From positions 1-64,000 of the forward strand of contig JAFQOR010000010.1 of assembly GCA_017403125.1 (NCBI GenBank): a DNA stretch of 64,000 nucleotides. Direction: 5' to 3'. The notes beneath the pieces were generated by a model. It was not told the origin of the DNA. It did not search any database and saw only the letters and a list, made by a program, of their open reading frames with translations. The translations under genes were made by a program, and so were the position numbers. Positions 27,613-36,971 of this stretch are shown here, one piece after another (position 1 is the first letter of the stretch; each line of letters starts with the position of its first letter). The DNA comes from Alistipes sp. Lineage in GTDB: Bacteria; Bacteroidota; Bacteroidia; Bacteroidales; Rikenellaceae.

Positions 27613-28519
27613 TAAAATCATATATAACACCCTTATTGCTCACCGCGCAGTAACTCTTCCGGGCGTGGGCACACTCACTATTGTGCAACGTTCGGCATCA
27701 ATGCGCAGCAAGAGAGAGGTTGTTGCACCACACTTTGCTATCGAGTTTTCGTCGCGAGAGTTTGGCGTATCGTTGGTCGATGCCATAAGTTGGGTAACAG
27801 ACTTCTCAACAAAAGATGCGGAGGAGATCTATACTCGATGGTTAGACAAGGTAAGAGATGGTAACAAGCTATCTATTTGCGACATAGGCACACTCAACAA
27901 CAAGACTTTTGTCGCAGAAAAGAGCCTTCTTGCGCAACTAAACTCCGATAGCAATAGGGTGATAAAACTCCCCAAACGAGGCAGGCGATGGCTCTACATT
28001 GCAACCATTATTCTCCTTGCAATCGTAGCCACGGGCGTAGTATTCCTCCTTGCGGTGCCCAGCAACGAAGTGGGGATGGATAGGGTAGTAGAGGAGGAGA
28101 GCTCTAAACCGATGCAAACCCCAGAATCGGTCGATAATACCTTAAACGTAGAGGATAATTCCATAACCCCCGAAACCACAATCATTGCAGAAGCCGAGAG
28201 CGTTGTTGAGACAAATATAAACAGCGAGGATACGGCGACCGAGGAGACGCCGATTGTTTCCGGGGTATGGAGCGATAATCCCGATATCAGACATTGGGTC
28301 GTTGCTGGCAGCTACTCCACCGAGGCAAATGCTAATCGAGCATTAGACAAGATTTGCAAGCAGCATCCAGACATCCATTGCGAACAATTTAAGTTAGGTA
28401 AAATGTTCGCCATAGCTGTGTATGGTAGCACCAAAATAGACGAGTGCGAAGAGTTTATGCGAGCAGAGAAAAATAGACTTGGCGCACTGTGGATACACAC
28501 TCCAAAAAGATTTAAGTAG
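27596..28519 (+). CDS. HU-CCDC81-like and SPOR domain membrane protein
   Basis: 307 residues from ATG 27596. The N-terminal ~125 residues resemble the bacterial HU-CCDC81 pair (VSKIIYNTLIAHRAVTLPGVGTL, then CDIGTLNNKTFVAE). One membrane helix follows at ~140-165, then an acidic linker, then a C-terminal SPOR domain (HWVVAGSYSTEANANRAL). SPOR domains bind denuded peptidoglycan at division sites; the HU-like part sits in the cytosol. This layout is characteristic of Bacteroidetes and suggests a cell-division or envelope role. It starts inside the end of lgt. Confidence 0.85.
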   Translation: MVGEVSKIIYNTLIAHRAVTLPGVGTLTIVQRSASMRSKREVVAPHFAIEFSSREFGVSLVDAISWVTDFSTKDAEEIYTRWLDKVRDGNKLSICDIGTLNNKTFVAEKSLLAQLNSDSNRVIKLPKRGRRWLYIATIILLAIVATGVVFLLAVPSNEVGMDRVVEEESSKPMQTPESVDNTLNVEDNSITPETTIIAEAESVVETNINSEDTATEETPIVSGVWSDNPDIRHWVVAGSYSTEANANRALDKICKQHPDIHCEQFKLGKMFAIAVYGSTKIDECEEFMRAEKNRLGALWIHTPKRFK

Positions 28520-28530
28520 CAACACCTAAT

Positions 28531-29010
28531 ATGCTATCATCAAGATTGATATCAGTCATCGATAAACTATATGTTTATCCGTTTCGCAACATCCTTTCGC
28601 GCGAAATGTTCGGCTATGGCGTGTGTGGTGTAACAAACATGATACTCGATGCAGTGTGGTACTTTATCATTTACCACTACGTTGTTGCCGAGCGCTATGT
28701 AGATATCGATTTTGTGGTGATTTCGCCGCATATAATGTCGCTTATCATTGTCTTTCCCATTACGTTCTTCACAGGCTTCTGGCTAAATCGCTACGTGGCA
28801 TTCCGTGCCACATCCGAGCGTAGTGGACGACAACTTTTGCGCTATGCGCTATCGGTTATTGGGGCTATCGTTTTGAACTATGTTTTCATGAAGTTCTTTG
28901 TTGAGCATATAGGCATCTGGCCCACGCCATCTAAAATTATAACAACTGCAGTATCAACCATATATAGTTTCATTGCTGCAAAATACTTCACATTCCGCAA
29001 GTCAATTTGA
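28531..29010 (+). CDS. GtrA-family membrane protein
   Basis: 159 residues with four predicted membrane helices. The opening FGYGVCGVTNMILDAVWYF and the later FWLNRYVAFRA and AKYFTFRKS match the GtrA family, which helps flip undecaprenyl-linked sugars for cell-envelope glycosylation. It follows the SPOR gene by 11 bases and ends that operon. Confidence 0.9.
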   Translation: MLSSRLISVIDKLYVYPFRNILSREMFGYGVCGVTNMILDAVWYFIIYHYVVAERYVDIDFVVISPHIMSLIIVFPITFFTGFWLNRYVAFRATSERSGRQLLRYALSVIGAIVLNYVFMKFFVEHIGIWPTPSKIITTAVSTIYSFIAAKYFTFRKSI

Positions 29011-29174
29011 CAAAAAAATCACTCATTTAATTCGCCAAGCTGATTAACAAGTTAATACAAACTGTTGTTTGGTTATGAATGAAAACGAATTACTTGAGGA
29101 GATAAATTAAGTCGCGTAGCAAACTTTGTGCATAATGATTTCATGATGCAAAAAAGCAATAATAACTTTACATC

Positions 29175-29276
29175 ATGATGGTTATTGATATCATATTCGT
29201 AGTTGTATGTATAGGTGTTTTATTTGCGCTTATCTATACACTGCACCAAATTGCTGAATGGTTTAATCGCCACTGA
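29175..29276 (+). CDS. Possible 33-residue single-helix membrane peptide
   Basis: ATG at 29175 opens a frame of 33 codons ending TGA at 29274-29276. The product starts MMVIDIIFVVVCIGVLFALI and ends IAEWFNRH: a hydrophobic helix then an amphipathic, basic-aromatic tail. A near -7 box (TAACTTTA at about 29163-29170) is too close to use with this ATG. The resemblance of its tail to that of the peptide at 29558 is the main support. Could be chance. Confidence 0.4.
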   Translation: MMVIDIIFVVVCIGVLFALIYTLHQIAEWFNRH

Positions 29277-29378
29277 TTAAAATTGTTATAAAATATTCAT
29301 TGTTTTTGCGGCACCTGTTAAGATGCTTTTATCGATTGATTGCAGATATAAAAAATTGCAGATGGCGATTATAGGCGT

Positions 29379-29519
29379 ATGAGACAAGAGTACAATGAGT
29401 ACTATAATAAATTTATGGAATTAGTCGATGATTATACTTATGATTCCAAGCGCTCTCATGACCCCGATAATTTGACATCGTCTAATCTTTTGGAGTCTCT
29501 CGTTAAATTGGTCAAATAA
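29379..29519 (+). CDS. Possible 46-residue soluble peptide
   Basis: ATG 29379 to TAA 29519. The product begins MRQEYNEYYNKFMELVDDYT, is rich in Tyr, Asp and Glu, and ends NLLESLVKLVK. It lies between the two membrane micro-ORFs. No homologue is recognised. Confidence 0.3.
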   Translation: MRQEYNEYYNKFMELVDDYTYDSKRSHDPDNLTSSNLLESLVKLVK

Positions 29520-29521
29520 AA

Positions 29522-29553
29522 TTTGGAATATTTGATATTATTATCTATATTTG
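29522..29553 (+). promoter_or_regulatory. Consensus promoter inside the micro-ORF region
   Basis: TTTG (29522-29525), 20-bp spacer, TATATTTG (29546-29553): an excellent Bacteroidetes match. Transcription would begin at about 29557-29560, exactly at the ATG of the 28-codon frame, implying a leaderless message or a non-coding RNA running right. The rest of 29011-29738 shows nothing further. Confidence 0.6.
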
Positions 29554-29557
29554 TATT

Positions 29558-29644
29558 ATGTTAATAGAAATTGCGTTACTTATTGTTCTATGGGCATTGG
29601 TGAGAATGTTACTTGCTATCGCCGATTATTATAATCGTAAATAG
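29558..29644 (+). CDS. Possible 28-residue membrane peptide
   Basis: ATG 29558 to TAG 29644. The product starts MLIEIALLIVLWALVRMLLA and ends IADYYNRK, a hydrophobic helix with a basic-aromatic tail like the peptide at 29175 (EWFNRH). It sits immediately after a consensus promoter. Too short for statistical support. Confidence 0.35.
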   Translation: MLIEIALLIVLWALVRMLLAIADYYNRK

Positions 29645-29738
29645 TGATTGATGTACAATTTAACATAATATAAATATTACGACAAATAGATGTTTTCGAT
29701 ATTAGGCGGGGACAATTCAACATATGCGCACAAATACG

Positions 29739-30476
29739 TTAGAAATTAAGAAGTCTGTATTTTTTGCGCGTTGCGTCAATAGATATAATCTCCTCGAAAT
29801 GCCACCACTCCCTGCGATATGGCACCAAGCCCGCCTCGCACATCACCTCCAACAGCAAGATGCGATTGTGTGCAGCTTCGAAAGTAATAACACCAGAGAG
29901 AGCCAAAGAATTTACATATTCACGATAAACGTCAATCGTGCGCGTGGTTATATCGTCGGTATCAGGCGTACCCTTTACGGCAGCTGCATCCGAAAAATCA
30001 TCAAACCCTGCCCCCATATCCAATGGCGTTCCATCAGCATGTGCTATGGTTAAGTCCACAGCCACACCATAGTTATGACGTCCGCCTCGACTTCCATCAG
30101 CCACAAAGTTCTGAAACGGTGTGCCTTCAACAATAGATCGCATATAACGCTGTACGCTGATGGGTCGCGCAGCATCATATATAAGCAAGGTATATTCCGG
30201 ATAGCGCGATTTCAACAGTCGCTGTGCCTCGACAACACGCTCAGCAAACGACTCTTCGAGATAGGCTCGCTCCAAATCCAAATACATGTCTTCGCCAACA
30301 AAGTTATCTGTTGTTGAATACTTCAACTCAACCAAAATTTCATCGTCCAACATCTCGATATCAACCAAGCCATACTCTTTCATTAAGGCATCAAAATCAG
30401 TTTGATTTTCGATAGTTTGAGAATAACAGCATAGAGATAGAATCATGCTGAATATTAGCAGTATAAGACTCTTCAT
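29739..30476 (-). CDS. Exported D-alanyl-D-alanine dipeptidase (VanX/DdpX type)
   Basis: 245 residues from ATG 30476, giving the signal MKSLILLIFSMILSLCCYSQ. It belongs to the M15D zinc dipeptidases: the zinc motif GGRHNYGVAVDLT (S/G-x-H-x-x-G-x-A-x-D) and REWWHFE (E-x-x-H) are intact. These cleave D-Ala-D-Ala, here in the periplasm, for cell-wall recycling. Length fits. It is the last of three minus-strand genes beginning at 31163. No vanHA genes are nearby, so vancomycin resistance is not implied. Confidence 0.9.
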   Translation of the reverse strand: MKSLILLIFSMILSLCCYSQTIENQTDFDALMKEYGLVDIEMLDDEILVELKYSTTDNFVGEDMYLDLERAYLEESFAERVVEAQRLLKSRYPEYTLLIYDAARPISVQRYMRSIVEGTPFQNFVADGSRGGRHNYGVAVDLTIAHADGTPLDMGAGFDDFSDAAAVKGTPDTDDITTRTIDVYREYVNSLALSGVITFEAAHNRILLLEVMCEAGLVPYRREWWHFEEIISIDATRKKYRLLNF

Positions 30477-30497
30477 TTGTAAAACATATTTAGGCAT

Positions 30498-30941
30498 TTA
30501 ACGTCTTGGTACGGGAAACGACAGAGTGCGAGCATCACGATAGCCAATCGGGCTGTTGTTCCACGGCATGTAGTTATATGCCGAGCCATTGCTTATAGTA
30601 ATAGATGCCTTTCCCGACGAGCCAAAATTTAGCCTTAGAGAGTTGTAATCCGTAAATTTTGGCACAACTACCCTAACCGCCGGCATCGTTGCACTCTCCT
30701 GCCACAACAACCTATCGAGATGTGAGGGTGGAATGACGAATGTGATCCCATAAGGACGCCACGCACGAATGTTGAAATCGACATCCGGAAGATAGTGATG
30801 CGGAGCAATGTCGGCATAACGGCGTAACACCTCCATAGCGGGATCATCGGTGTTTATCTGCACCTCTACCCCACCTTCTGGCTCTTGTGCGCTCGCACAA
30901 AATGCAACGACCGAGAGGATAAACAAGGTGATATAACGCAT
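30498..30941 (-). CDS. Secreted protein of unknown function
   Basis: 147 residues with signal MRYITLFILSVVAFCASAQ. The mature part is Pro/Tyr-rich and beta-like, with VQINTDDPAMEVLRRYADIAPHHYLP and a C-terminal Asn/Ser-rich segment ending FPVPRR. I do not recognise a family. It lies 21 bases before the dipeptidase gene and 6 bases after the DUF2007 gene, so it is certainly part of that operon. Confidence 0.75.
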   Translation of the reverse strand: MRYITLFILSVVAFCASAQEPEGGVEVQINTDDPAMEVLRRYADIAPHHYLPDVDFNIRAWRPYGITFVIPPSHLDRLLWQESATMPAVRVVVPKFTDYNSLRLNFGSSGKASITISNGSAYNYMPWNNSPIGYRDARTLSFPVPRR

Positions 30942-30947
30942 AACAAG

Positions 30948-31163
30948 CTACTCAATATCAAGCAATTTTCGAGCTTTATCGACATCCTCTGCCATAACCA
31001 TAAGTCTTACGGGGAAAGCTACGGCACAATATATCGCCGACATATATTCGCCATGAAGATCGCAGTAGATACCGGCATCGTCCAATACGGACTTGGCTAT
31101 TTCGGCCATGGCAGTGTTGTCATAAACCTGCAACACGACCAACGAATTTGAAGTTGAATCCAT
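30948..31163 (-). CDS. DUF2007-like putative signal-transducing protein
   Basis: 71 residues from ATG 31163. The pattern LVVLQVYDNTAMAEIAKSVLDDAGI, then AVAFPVRLMV and a terminal AEDVDKARKLLD, matches the small DUF2007 (PII-like ferredoxin fold) proteins. The role of the family is unknown. First gene of the DUF2007 / secreted protein / dipeptidase operon; the start was chosen for fit to the family length. Confidence 0.8.
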   Translation of the reverse strand: MDSTSNSLVVLQVYDNTAMAEIAKSVLDDAGIYCDLHGEYMSAIYCAVAFPVRLMVMAEDVDKARKLLDIE

Positions 31164-31246
31164 AACTTTGAGTATTTTGGTAAAATTACGTCTTTTTAGT
31201 TGAAAATGCAATCATCGTACTACTTTTTTTCAAAAAAAATTATTGT

Positions 31247-31254
31247 TATATTTG
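31247..31254 (+). promoter_or_regulatory. -7 box TATATTTG of dnaE
   Basis: Perfect TAnnTTTG match 32 bases before the dnaE ATG. Confidence 0.6.
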
Positions 31255-31286
31255 TACGCTGAAAAGGTATATGGTAGAGTAATAGT

Positions 31287-34200
31287 ATGCACCCATTTGT
31301 ACACCTACATGTTCACAGTCAATATTCGCTGTTAGATGGTCAGGCAAGCATCCAGAAACTTGTCGATAAGGCCATAGCTGACGGCATGCCCGGCATTGCT
31401 CTTACCGACCACGGCAACATGTTTGGTGTCAAGGAGTTCTTCAACTATGTGGGCAAGAAAAACTCGGAGCGCAAGAATAAGTTAAAGAGCCAAAAAGCAC
31501 TTGTCGAGCGTCTCGAAAATGGTACAGCTACCGAGGAGGAGATGGGCGACGATGCGGATGCCGCCTTGGCAAATGCGCGTGCTGCGTTGGATGCACTCCC
31601 CAAGACCGAGTTTAAGGGCATTATCGGATGCGAAGTATATGTAGCACGCAGACGCCTCTATAACAAGGAGGGCAAGGAGGATCAGAGTGGCTACCACCTC
31701 ATACTTCTTGCTAAAAACATGACGGGATACAAGAACCTGATTAAGATTGTTTCGAAGGGCTATACCGAGGGATTCTATATGCGTCCACGTACCGACCGTG
31801 TGGAGTTGGAGAAGTATTCCGAGGGTCTGATATGCTGTTCGGCATGTCTTGGTGGCGAGATTCCACGCCTTATTCGTGCCGACAAGTTCGACGAGGCCGA
31901 GGAGGCTATAAAGTGGCACCAACGAATCTTTGGCGACGACTACTACCTCGAGCTTCAATTGCACAAGGCAACTACCGAGAGAGCAAACCACGAAGCATAC
32001 ACCGAGCAGCTCAAAGTAAACGAGCACCTACTGCGATATGCCGAGAAGTTGGGCGTGAAACTCGTTTGTACTAACGACGTTCACTTCGTTGACGAGGAGC
32101 ATGCCGAGGCACACGACCGACTGATATGCCTTGGCACAGGCAGGGATCTTGACGACCCGAAGCGCATGCTCTACTCGAAGCAGGAGTGGATGAAGACCAC
32201 GGCAGAGATGAACGAGTTGTTCAGCTTTGTTCCCGAGGCACTGACAAATACCATTGAGGTGTGCAATAAGGTAGAGAGCTACTCTATCGACCATGCCCCT
32301 ATCATGCCTACGTTTGCCATTCCCGAGGAGTTTGGCACCGAGGAGAGCTACCGCCAGAAGTATTCGGAGCGCGACATATTCGACGAGTTTACGCGCGACG
32401 AGAATGGTAATGTGGTGATGTCGGAGGAGGATGCGGCAAAGAAGATTGAGAAGCTCGGTGGGTACGACAAACTATACCGCATCAAACTCGAAGCCGACTA
32501 CCTCGCCAAGCTCGCTATGGATGGCGCCAAGAAGCGCTATGGCGAGAATATCGACGAGGAGACCACTACCCGACTGCGCTTCGAGCTACATATCATGAAG
32601 ACTATGGGTTTCCCCGGCTACTTCCTTATCGTGCAGGACTTCATCCGCGCAGCACGCGAGGAGTTGGATGTGTCGGTGGGCCCGGGACGTGGCTCCGCCG
32701 CAGGCTCGGCAGTAGCCTACTGTCTGGGAATAACACAGATAGACCCAATAAAATATGATCTTCTGTTCGAGCGTTTCCTCAATCCCGACCGCATTTCGTT
32801 GCCCGATATCGATATAGACTTCGACGATGATGGTCGTGGACGAGTACTGAATTGGGTTACGCAGAAGTATGGCAAAGAGAAGGTAGCACACATCATCACC
32901 TATGGCACCATGGCTACGAAGATGGCGTTGAAGGATGTTGCACGTGTGCAGAAGCTGCCTTTGTCACAAGCCAACCAGTTGTGCAAGTGGGTGCCGGACC
33001 GTATTCAGGACCCCAACGACAAGGATAAGCAGCTGAAAATAAACCTCAAAAACGCCATCATGGCTGTTCCGGAGTTGAAGGCTGCCGAGGAGTCCGACGA
33101 CCCCATAATGCGCGATACAATAAAGTATGCGAAGATGTTGGAGGGCAATGTGCGAGGCACGGGTGTTCACGCTTGCGGCACAATCATATGTCGCGACGAC
33201 ATCACCGATTGGGTTCCGGTGAGCACCGCCGACGACAAGGAGACGGGCGAGAAGATGCTGGTTACTCAATACGAAGGCTCGGTAATCGAAGATACGGGAC
33301 TTATAAAGATGGATTTCCTTGGTCTGAAAACCCTATCAATTATCAAGGATGCCGTCGAGACAGTGAAGCTATCGCATGGCATAGAGATAGACATTGACAA
33401 CATACCTATCGACGACGAGAAGACCTACAAACTTTATTGCGATGGCCGCACAATCGGCACATTCCAATTCGAGTCGCCGGGCATGCAGAAGTATTTGAGA
33501 GAGTTGCAGCCCTCGACCTTCGAGGACCTTATAGCCATGAATGCCCTCTATCGTCCGGGCCCCATGGACTACATACCCGACTTTATCGACCGCAAGCATG
33601 GTCGCAAGCCTATCGAGTACGACATTCCCGTCATGGAACGCTACTTGAAGGATACCTACGGCATTACCGTATATCAGGAGCAGGTCATGCTTTTGTCGCG
33701 TCTGCTCGGCAACTTCACACGAGGCGAATCGGACACCCTGCGCAAGGCGATGGGTAAGAAGATTAAATCGAAGCTGGATGAGTTGAAGCCCAAGTTCATT
33801 GCCGGCGGCAAGTCGAACGGTCACGACGAGAAGGTGTTGGAGAAGATTTGGGGCGATTGGGAGAAGTTTGCGTCATACGCCTTCAACAAGTCGCACGCCA
33901 CTTGCTATTCGTGGGTTGCATACCAGACGGCCTACATCAAGGCACACTACCCCTCGGAGTACATGGCAACCGTATTGAGTCGCAACCTTAACGACATCAA
34001 GCAGGTTACTGCATACATGAACGAGTGTAAGAGCCTTGGCATTGCGGTACTTGGGCCCGACATCAACGAGTCAATGATAAAGTTCTCGACCAACAAGGAT
34101 GGCAACATACGCTTCGGTCTTGCTGCTATCAAGGGTGTTGGTGAGGCAGCTGCCGAGTCGATTGTTCGCGAACGCCGAGAGAACGGAGCCTTTACCTCGA

Positions 34201-35123
34201 TATATGACTTTATGTCGAGAGTAAACTACTCGGTCGTAAATCGCAAGTGCTTGGAGAATATCGGATATGCCGGAGGTTTCGACTCGCTTATCGATTTCAA
34301 TCGTTCACGTCTGTTCGCAACGGATCAGAACGAGATAAACTTCATTGAGCTCCTTGCTCGCTATGGTCAGCGCATACAACAAGAGCGTAGCAATGCGCAG
34401 CAGAGCCTTTTTGGCATGGATAGTAGCAGCACCGAGGATATACAGAAGCCGCGAGTGCCCGACGCAGAGGATTGGAGTAACATAGCTGTTCTGAACAAGG
34501 AGCGCGAGATGACAGGTCTCTACCTATCGTCGCACCCGCTCGATAAGTTCCAATTCATATTGAACAAGCTGTGTCAGGTTAAGTTAGGTGACCTCACGAA
34601 TCTCACACCCTACAACGGACGCGAGATTGCCGTTGCCGGCATCGTAACAGCTGTTACGCCACTCTCGACCAAAGATGGTCGCCGCTACGCGCGTTTCGTC
34701 TTGGAGGACTACAACACCAATCACGAGTTTACGCTATTTAGCAAGGACTACGAACGCTTCGGCATGCTCATTGCCGAAAACAACTTCTTGTTCATCAAGG
34801 GTCGCGTGCAGCCACGCCCCTACCGTGAACCTATGGAGTTGGAGTTGAAGATTGTGTCGATACAACACTTGGCAGAGATAGCCGAGAACATATCGTCGAT
34901 ACGCATCGAATTAAGCATCAACGATGTATGTTCAACGATGACCGACATGCTTGTGGAGAGGGCTACCGCCTCGCCCGGCACAACACTGTTGCAGTTTATG
35001 ATACATGACTTCAACGATGATGTAAAGGTTAAGCTAACCTCAAAGAGGTTTCGTGTTGCGCCAACCACCGATTTGATGAATTTTTTGGAGAGTAACGAAC
35101 TAAACTATTATATAAACATTTAA
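31287..35123 (+). CDS. dnaE: DNA polymerase III alpha subunit
   Basis: 1,278 residues. An N-terminal PHP domain (FVHLHVHSQYSLLDG, LTDHGNMFG) is followed by the C-family polymerase core with GPGRGSAAGS and the catalytic PDIDIDFDDDGR, then a tandem HhH and an OB fold near the C terminus (IAVAGIVTAVT). It is the replicative polymerase. Near residues 65-95 there is a charged insert within the PHP domain, usual in Bacteroidetes. It is followed by trxA 21 bases later. Confidence 0.97.
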   Translation: MHPFVHLHVHSQYSLLDGQASIQKLVDKAIADGMPGIALTDHGNMFGVKEFFNYVGKKNSERKNKLKSQKALVERLENGTATEEEMGDDADAALANARAALDALPKTEFKGIIGCEVYVARRRLYNKEGKEDQSGYHLILLAKNMTGYKNLIKIVSKGYTEGFYMRPRTDRVELEKYSEGLICCSACLGGEIPRLIRADKFDEAEEAIKWHQRIFGDDYYLELQLHKATTERANHEAYTEQLKVNEHLLRYAEKLGVKLVCTNDVHFVDEEHAEAHDRLICLGTGRDLDDPKRMLYSKQEWMKTTAEMNELFSFVPEALTNTIEVCNKVESYSIDHAPIMPTFAIPEEFGTEESYRQKYSERDIFDEFTRDENGNVVMSEEDAAKKIEKLGGYDKLYRIKLEADYLAKLAMDGAKKRYGENIDEETTTRLRFELHIMKTMGFPGYFLIVQDFIRAAREELDVSVGPGRGSAAGSAVAYCLGITQIDPIKYDLLFERFLNPDRISLPDIDIDFDDDGRGRVLNWVTQKYGKEKVAHIITYGTMATKMALKDVARVQKLPLSQANQLCKWVPDRIQDPNDKDKQLKINLKNAIMAVPELKAAEESDDPIMRDTIKYAKMLEGNVRGTGVHACGTIICRDDITDWVPVSTADDKETGEKMLVTQYEGSVIEDTGLIKMDFLGLKTLSIIKDAVETVKLSHGIEIDIDNIPIDDEKTYKLYCDGRTIGTFQFESPGMQKYLRELQPSTFEDLIAMNALYRPGPMDYIPDFIDRKHGRKPIEYDIPVMERYLKDTYGITVYQEQVMLLSRLLGNFTRGESDTLRKAMGKKIKSKLDELKPKFIAGGKSNGHDEKVLEKIWGDWEKFASYAFNKSHATCYSWVAYQTAYIKAHYPSEYMATVLSRNLNDIKQVTAYMNECKSLGIAVLGPDINESMIKFSTNKDGNIRFGLAAIKGVGEAAAESIVRERRENGAFTSIYDFMSRVNYSVVNRKCLENIGYAGGFDSLIDFNRSRLFATDQNEINFIELLARYGQRIQQERSNAQQSLFGMDSSSTEDIQKPRVPDAEDWSNIAVLNKEREMTGLYLSSHPLDKFQFILNKLCQVKLGDLTNLTPYNGREIAVAGIVTAVTPLSTKDGRRYARFVLEDYNTNHEFTLFSKDYERFGMLIAENNFLFIKGRVQPRPYREPMELELKIVSIQHLAEIAENISSIRIELSINDVCSTMTDMLVERATASPGTTLLQFMIHDFNDDVKVKLTSKRFRVAPTTDLMNFLESNELNYYINI

Positions 35124-35144
35124 CCTAATAAAACACTTATTATT

Positions 35145-35459
35145 ATGGCATTGAAAATCACAAATGAAAACTATGCAGAGGTAATGGGCAAGGGTTTGCC
35201 CGTTGTTATCGATTTTTGGGCTACATGGTGCGGTCCCTGCCGCATGATTGCCCCTATTATTGAGGAGCTCGCCGAGGAGTATGACGGCAAGGTTCTTATC
35301 GGCAAGTGCGACGTTGAGGAGGGTGACGAGGTTGCTCCCCAGTATATGGTTCGCAACGTACCCACCATCATCTTCATCAAGGATGGCAAGCAGGTAGATA
35401 AGCTTGTAGGTGCAGCTTCAAAGGATCAGATTAAGGCAAAAGTTGAGGCCTTGCTCTAA
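35145..35459 (+). CDS. trxA: Thioredoxin
   Basis: 104 residues, standard length. The active site WATWCGPCRM, the cis-Pro loop VRNVPTIIFIKDG and the buried Asp in VIDFWA are intact. A cytosolic disulfide reductase. It directly follows dnaE and may be co-transcribed. Confidence 0.97.
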   Translation: MALKITNENYAEVMGKGLPVVIDFWATWCGPCRMIAPIIEELAEEYDGKVLIGKCDVEEGDEVAPQYMVRNVPTIIFIKDGKQVDKLVGAASKDQIKAKVEALL

Positions 35460-35490
35460 TTCCTCATTTCACGCGTAAAGTTTCAAAGAG

Positions 35491-35519
35491 CGCCCACTCG
35501 GTATCTGCCGGGTGGGCGT
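35491..35519 (+). terminator. Hairpin after trxA
   Basis: CGCCCACTCGG pairs with CCGGGTGGGCG (one T-G) around TATCTG. The T run is poor (TCTCATATTG), so efficiency is uncertain. Confidence 0.6.
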
Positions 35520-35568
35520 CTCATATTGTTACATATTGTCACTCGCCTTGCTCCTCTCCAAATACAAA

Positions 35569-35599
35569 CAACCCCGACGGCACTCTACCATCGGGGTTG
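35569..35599 (-). terminator. Terminator of the nuclease/TonB operon
   Basis: CAACCCCGA (35569-35577) pairs with TCGGGGTTG (35591-35599), extended by two more pairs after a mismatch. On the minus strand it is followed by TTTGTATTTGG. It lies 28 bases past the end of the last gene of the operon. Confidence 0.75.
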
Positions 35600-35626
35600 T
35601 AAAAATGCATCTTCAGCGACAGCCTA

Positions 35627-36952
35627 CTACATACCCGTCTCGCCCTCCTCGTCAATCCATGGTACGGTCTTCATATCGTCGGTCGTGAGAAGCGCAACCT
35701 CCTCATCCGAAAGCAACGCCGACTCACCATCCATAAACTCTATGTCATCCAACGAGTTGATGGTAAGCTGATACGAAGCATAGTCATCGGCATTACCCGC
35801 ATAGCTCGACTTCTGGGCATAGATACCATAGATGGCCGTGATTGTTGCCTCAGCCTTATCCTTGCAGACATTCGTACGTGCAAAGCGCGCGTAGCCGCTC
35901 GAACGGAGTGCATAGACACCATCTGCCGAGCATACCGTAGCGTTAGGATTATAGGTGAAGAGCACCGAGCCATAGAGGCTACGACCCGTAATCTCCTCCT
36001 TGAATGCCCAATGATACCAACCCTTCGACACCGTAGGACGCGGGTCGGTATAGAGCCAGCTGGGATAGATATTATCAAACGAACCACTCTTCATTGCAGG
36101 ATTGGTGTAGGTTGCAATATTACCCTCCTCGTCGAACGTAATATCGCCATTAGCATCATACACCGGAGCAGGGACACCGGCATAGCGACACTGCAAACCT
36201 TCGAAGCGCATCAAACGACCGAACATGAGCTCGCGACGAAGCATCGTAAACTTCTCGCCTGTGCTGCTTGTGAACTCCACACTCTCACTCGGCGAAAATA
36301 CCTCATCATAGTTCTCGGGAGTAACGGTGATGATATCTACCGACGGAGCATAGCGCAACCACTGATCGAACTCGCCAACTACAAGTTCGTCACCACGACC
36401 GGCAAACACGTGGCGATCGATGACCTCCTGCAACTCGATATTCGAGTTAGCATAGTACTTATGTTCACCAGCTTTGTTATACGACTCCGAGGGAGCACCA
36501 CCCAACGATAGCATCATGCGGTAGTTACCCAAATAGAGTCCCGTAAGACGCACATAAACCCATGAGCCATACTTATAGCGAAGGCCCACGTTGTTGTTCA
36601 GTTTCAGCTCGATACCCGTAGTTTCGTCCTGGATATAGAGCGACTTGTAGATGTTACCGGCATCGTCATTCGACGTTACCTTACCCTTGATATATACATC
36701 GCGGCCCTCGAATATATCCTCTCCGATGAGCATATACTTCGTATTTGACCAGCCGCTATTTACGCCCGTATTGCTGATAGGACCAAAGGCATGCTTCAAC
36801 TCGGCGATAGATATATGCTCCGCCTCGGGGAACATCTCCTCGAAGGTCTGATCATCCATCACCTCACGCGGAGCTACCAACTCATGCTCCTCATAACAAC
36901 CAATCGTTAGAAGAGCTACGGCGATAAGTGAAAATATTCTTGTAAGTTTCAT
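35627..36952 (-). CDS. DUF5689 (OB-fold) surface lipoprotein
   Basis: 441 residues with lipoprotein signal MKLTRIFSLIAVALLTIGC. After a linker, residues ~45-240 show the DUF5689 pattern: ISIAELKHAF, DVYIKGKVTSNDDAGN, SLYIQDETTGIELKLN and GSWVYVRLTGLYLGNY. This is an OB-like domain of Bacteroidetes surface proteins, and OB folds often bind nucleic acid or sugar. The C-terminal ~200 residues have no recognised domain. It is the last gene of the five-gene operon, directly after the TonB-dependent receptor, where a receptor-associated binding lipoprotein would be expected in place of SusD. Confidence 0.82.
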   Translation of the reverse strand: MKLTRIFSLIAVALLTIGCYEEHELVAPREVMDDQTFEEMFPEAEHISIAELKHAFGPISNTGVNSGWSNTKYMLIGEDIFEGRDVYIKGKVTSNDDAGNIYKSLYIQDETTGIELKLNNNVGLRYKYGSWVYVRLTGLYLGNYRMMLSLGGAPSESYNKAGEHKYYANSNIELQEVIDRHVFAGRGDELVVGEFDQWLRYAPSVDIITVTPENYDEVFSPSESVEFTSSTGEKFTMLRRELMFGRLMRFEGLQCRYAGVPAPVYDANGDITFDEEGNIATYTNPAMKSGSFDNIYPSWLYTDPRPTVSKGWYHWAFKEEITGRSLYGSVLFTYNPNATVCSADGVYALRSSGYARFARTNVCKDKAEATITAIYGIYAQKSSYAGNADDYASYQLTINSLDDIEFMDGESALLSDEEVALLTTDDMKTVPWIDEEGETGM

Positions 36953-36971
36953 ATTTTTATTCGTCTATCTG

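Noticed and set aside
29739..30476. Vancomycin-resistance gene vanX
   Set aside because: No vanH, vanA or VanRS genes; exported form with signal peptide fits wall recycling.
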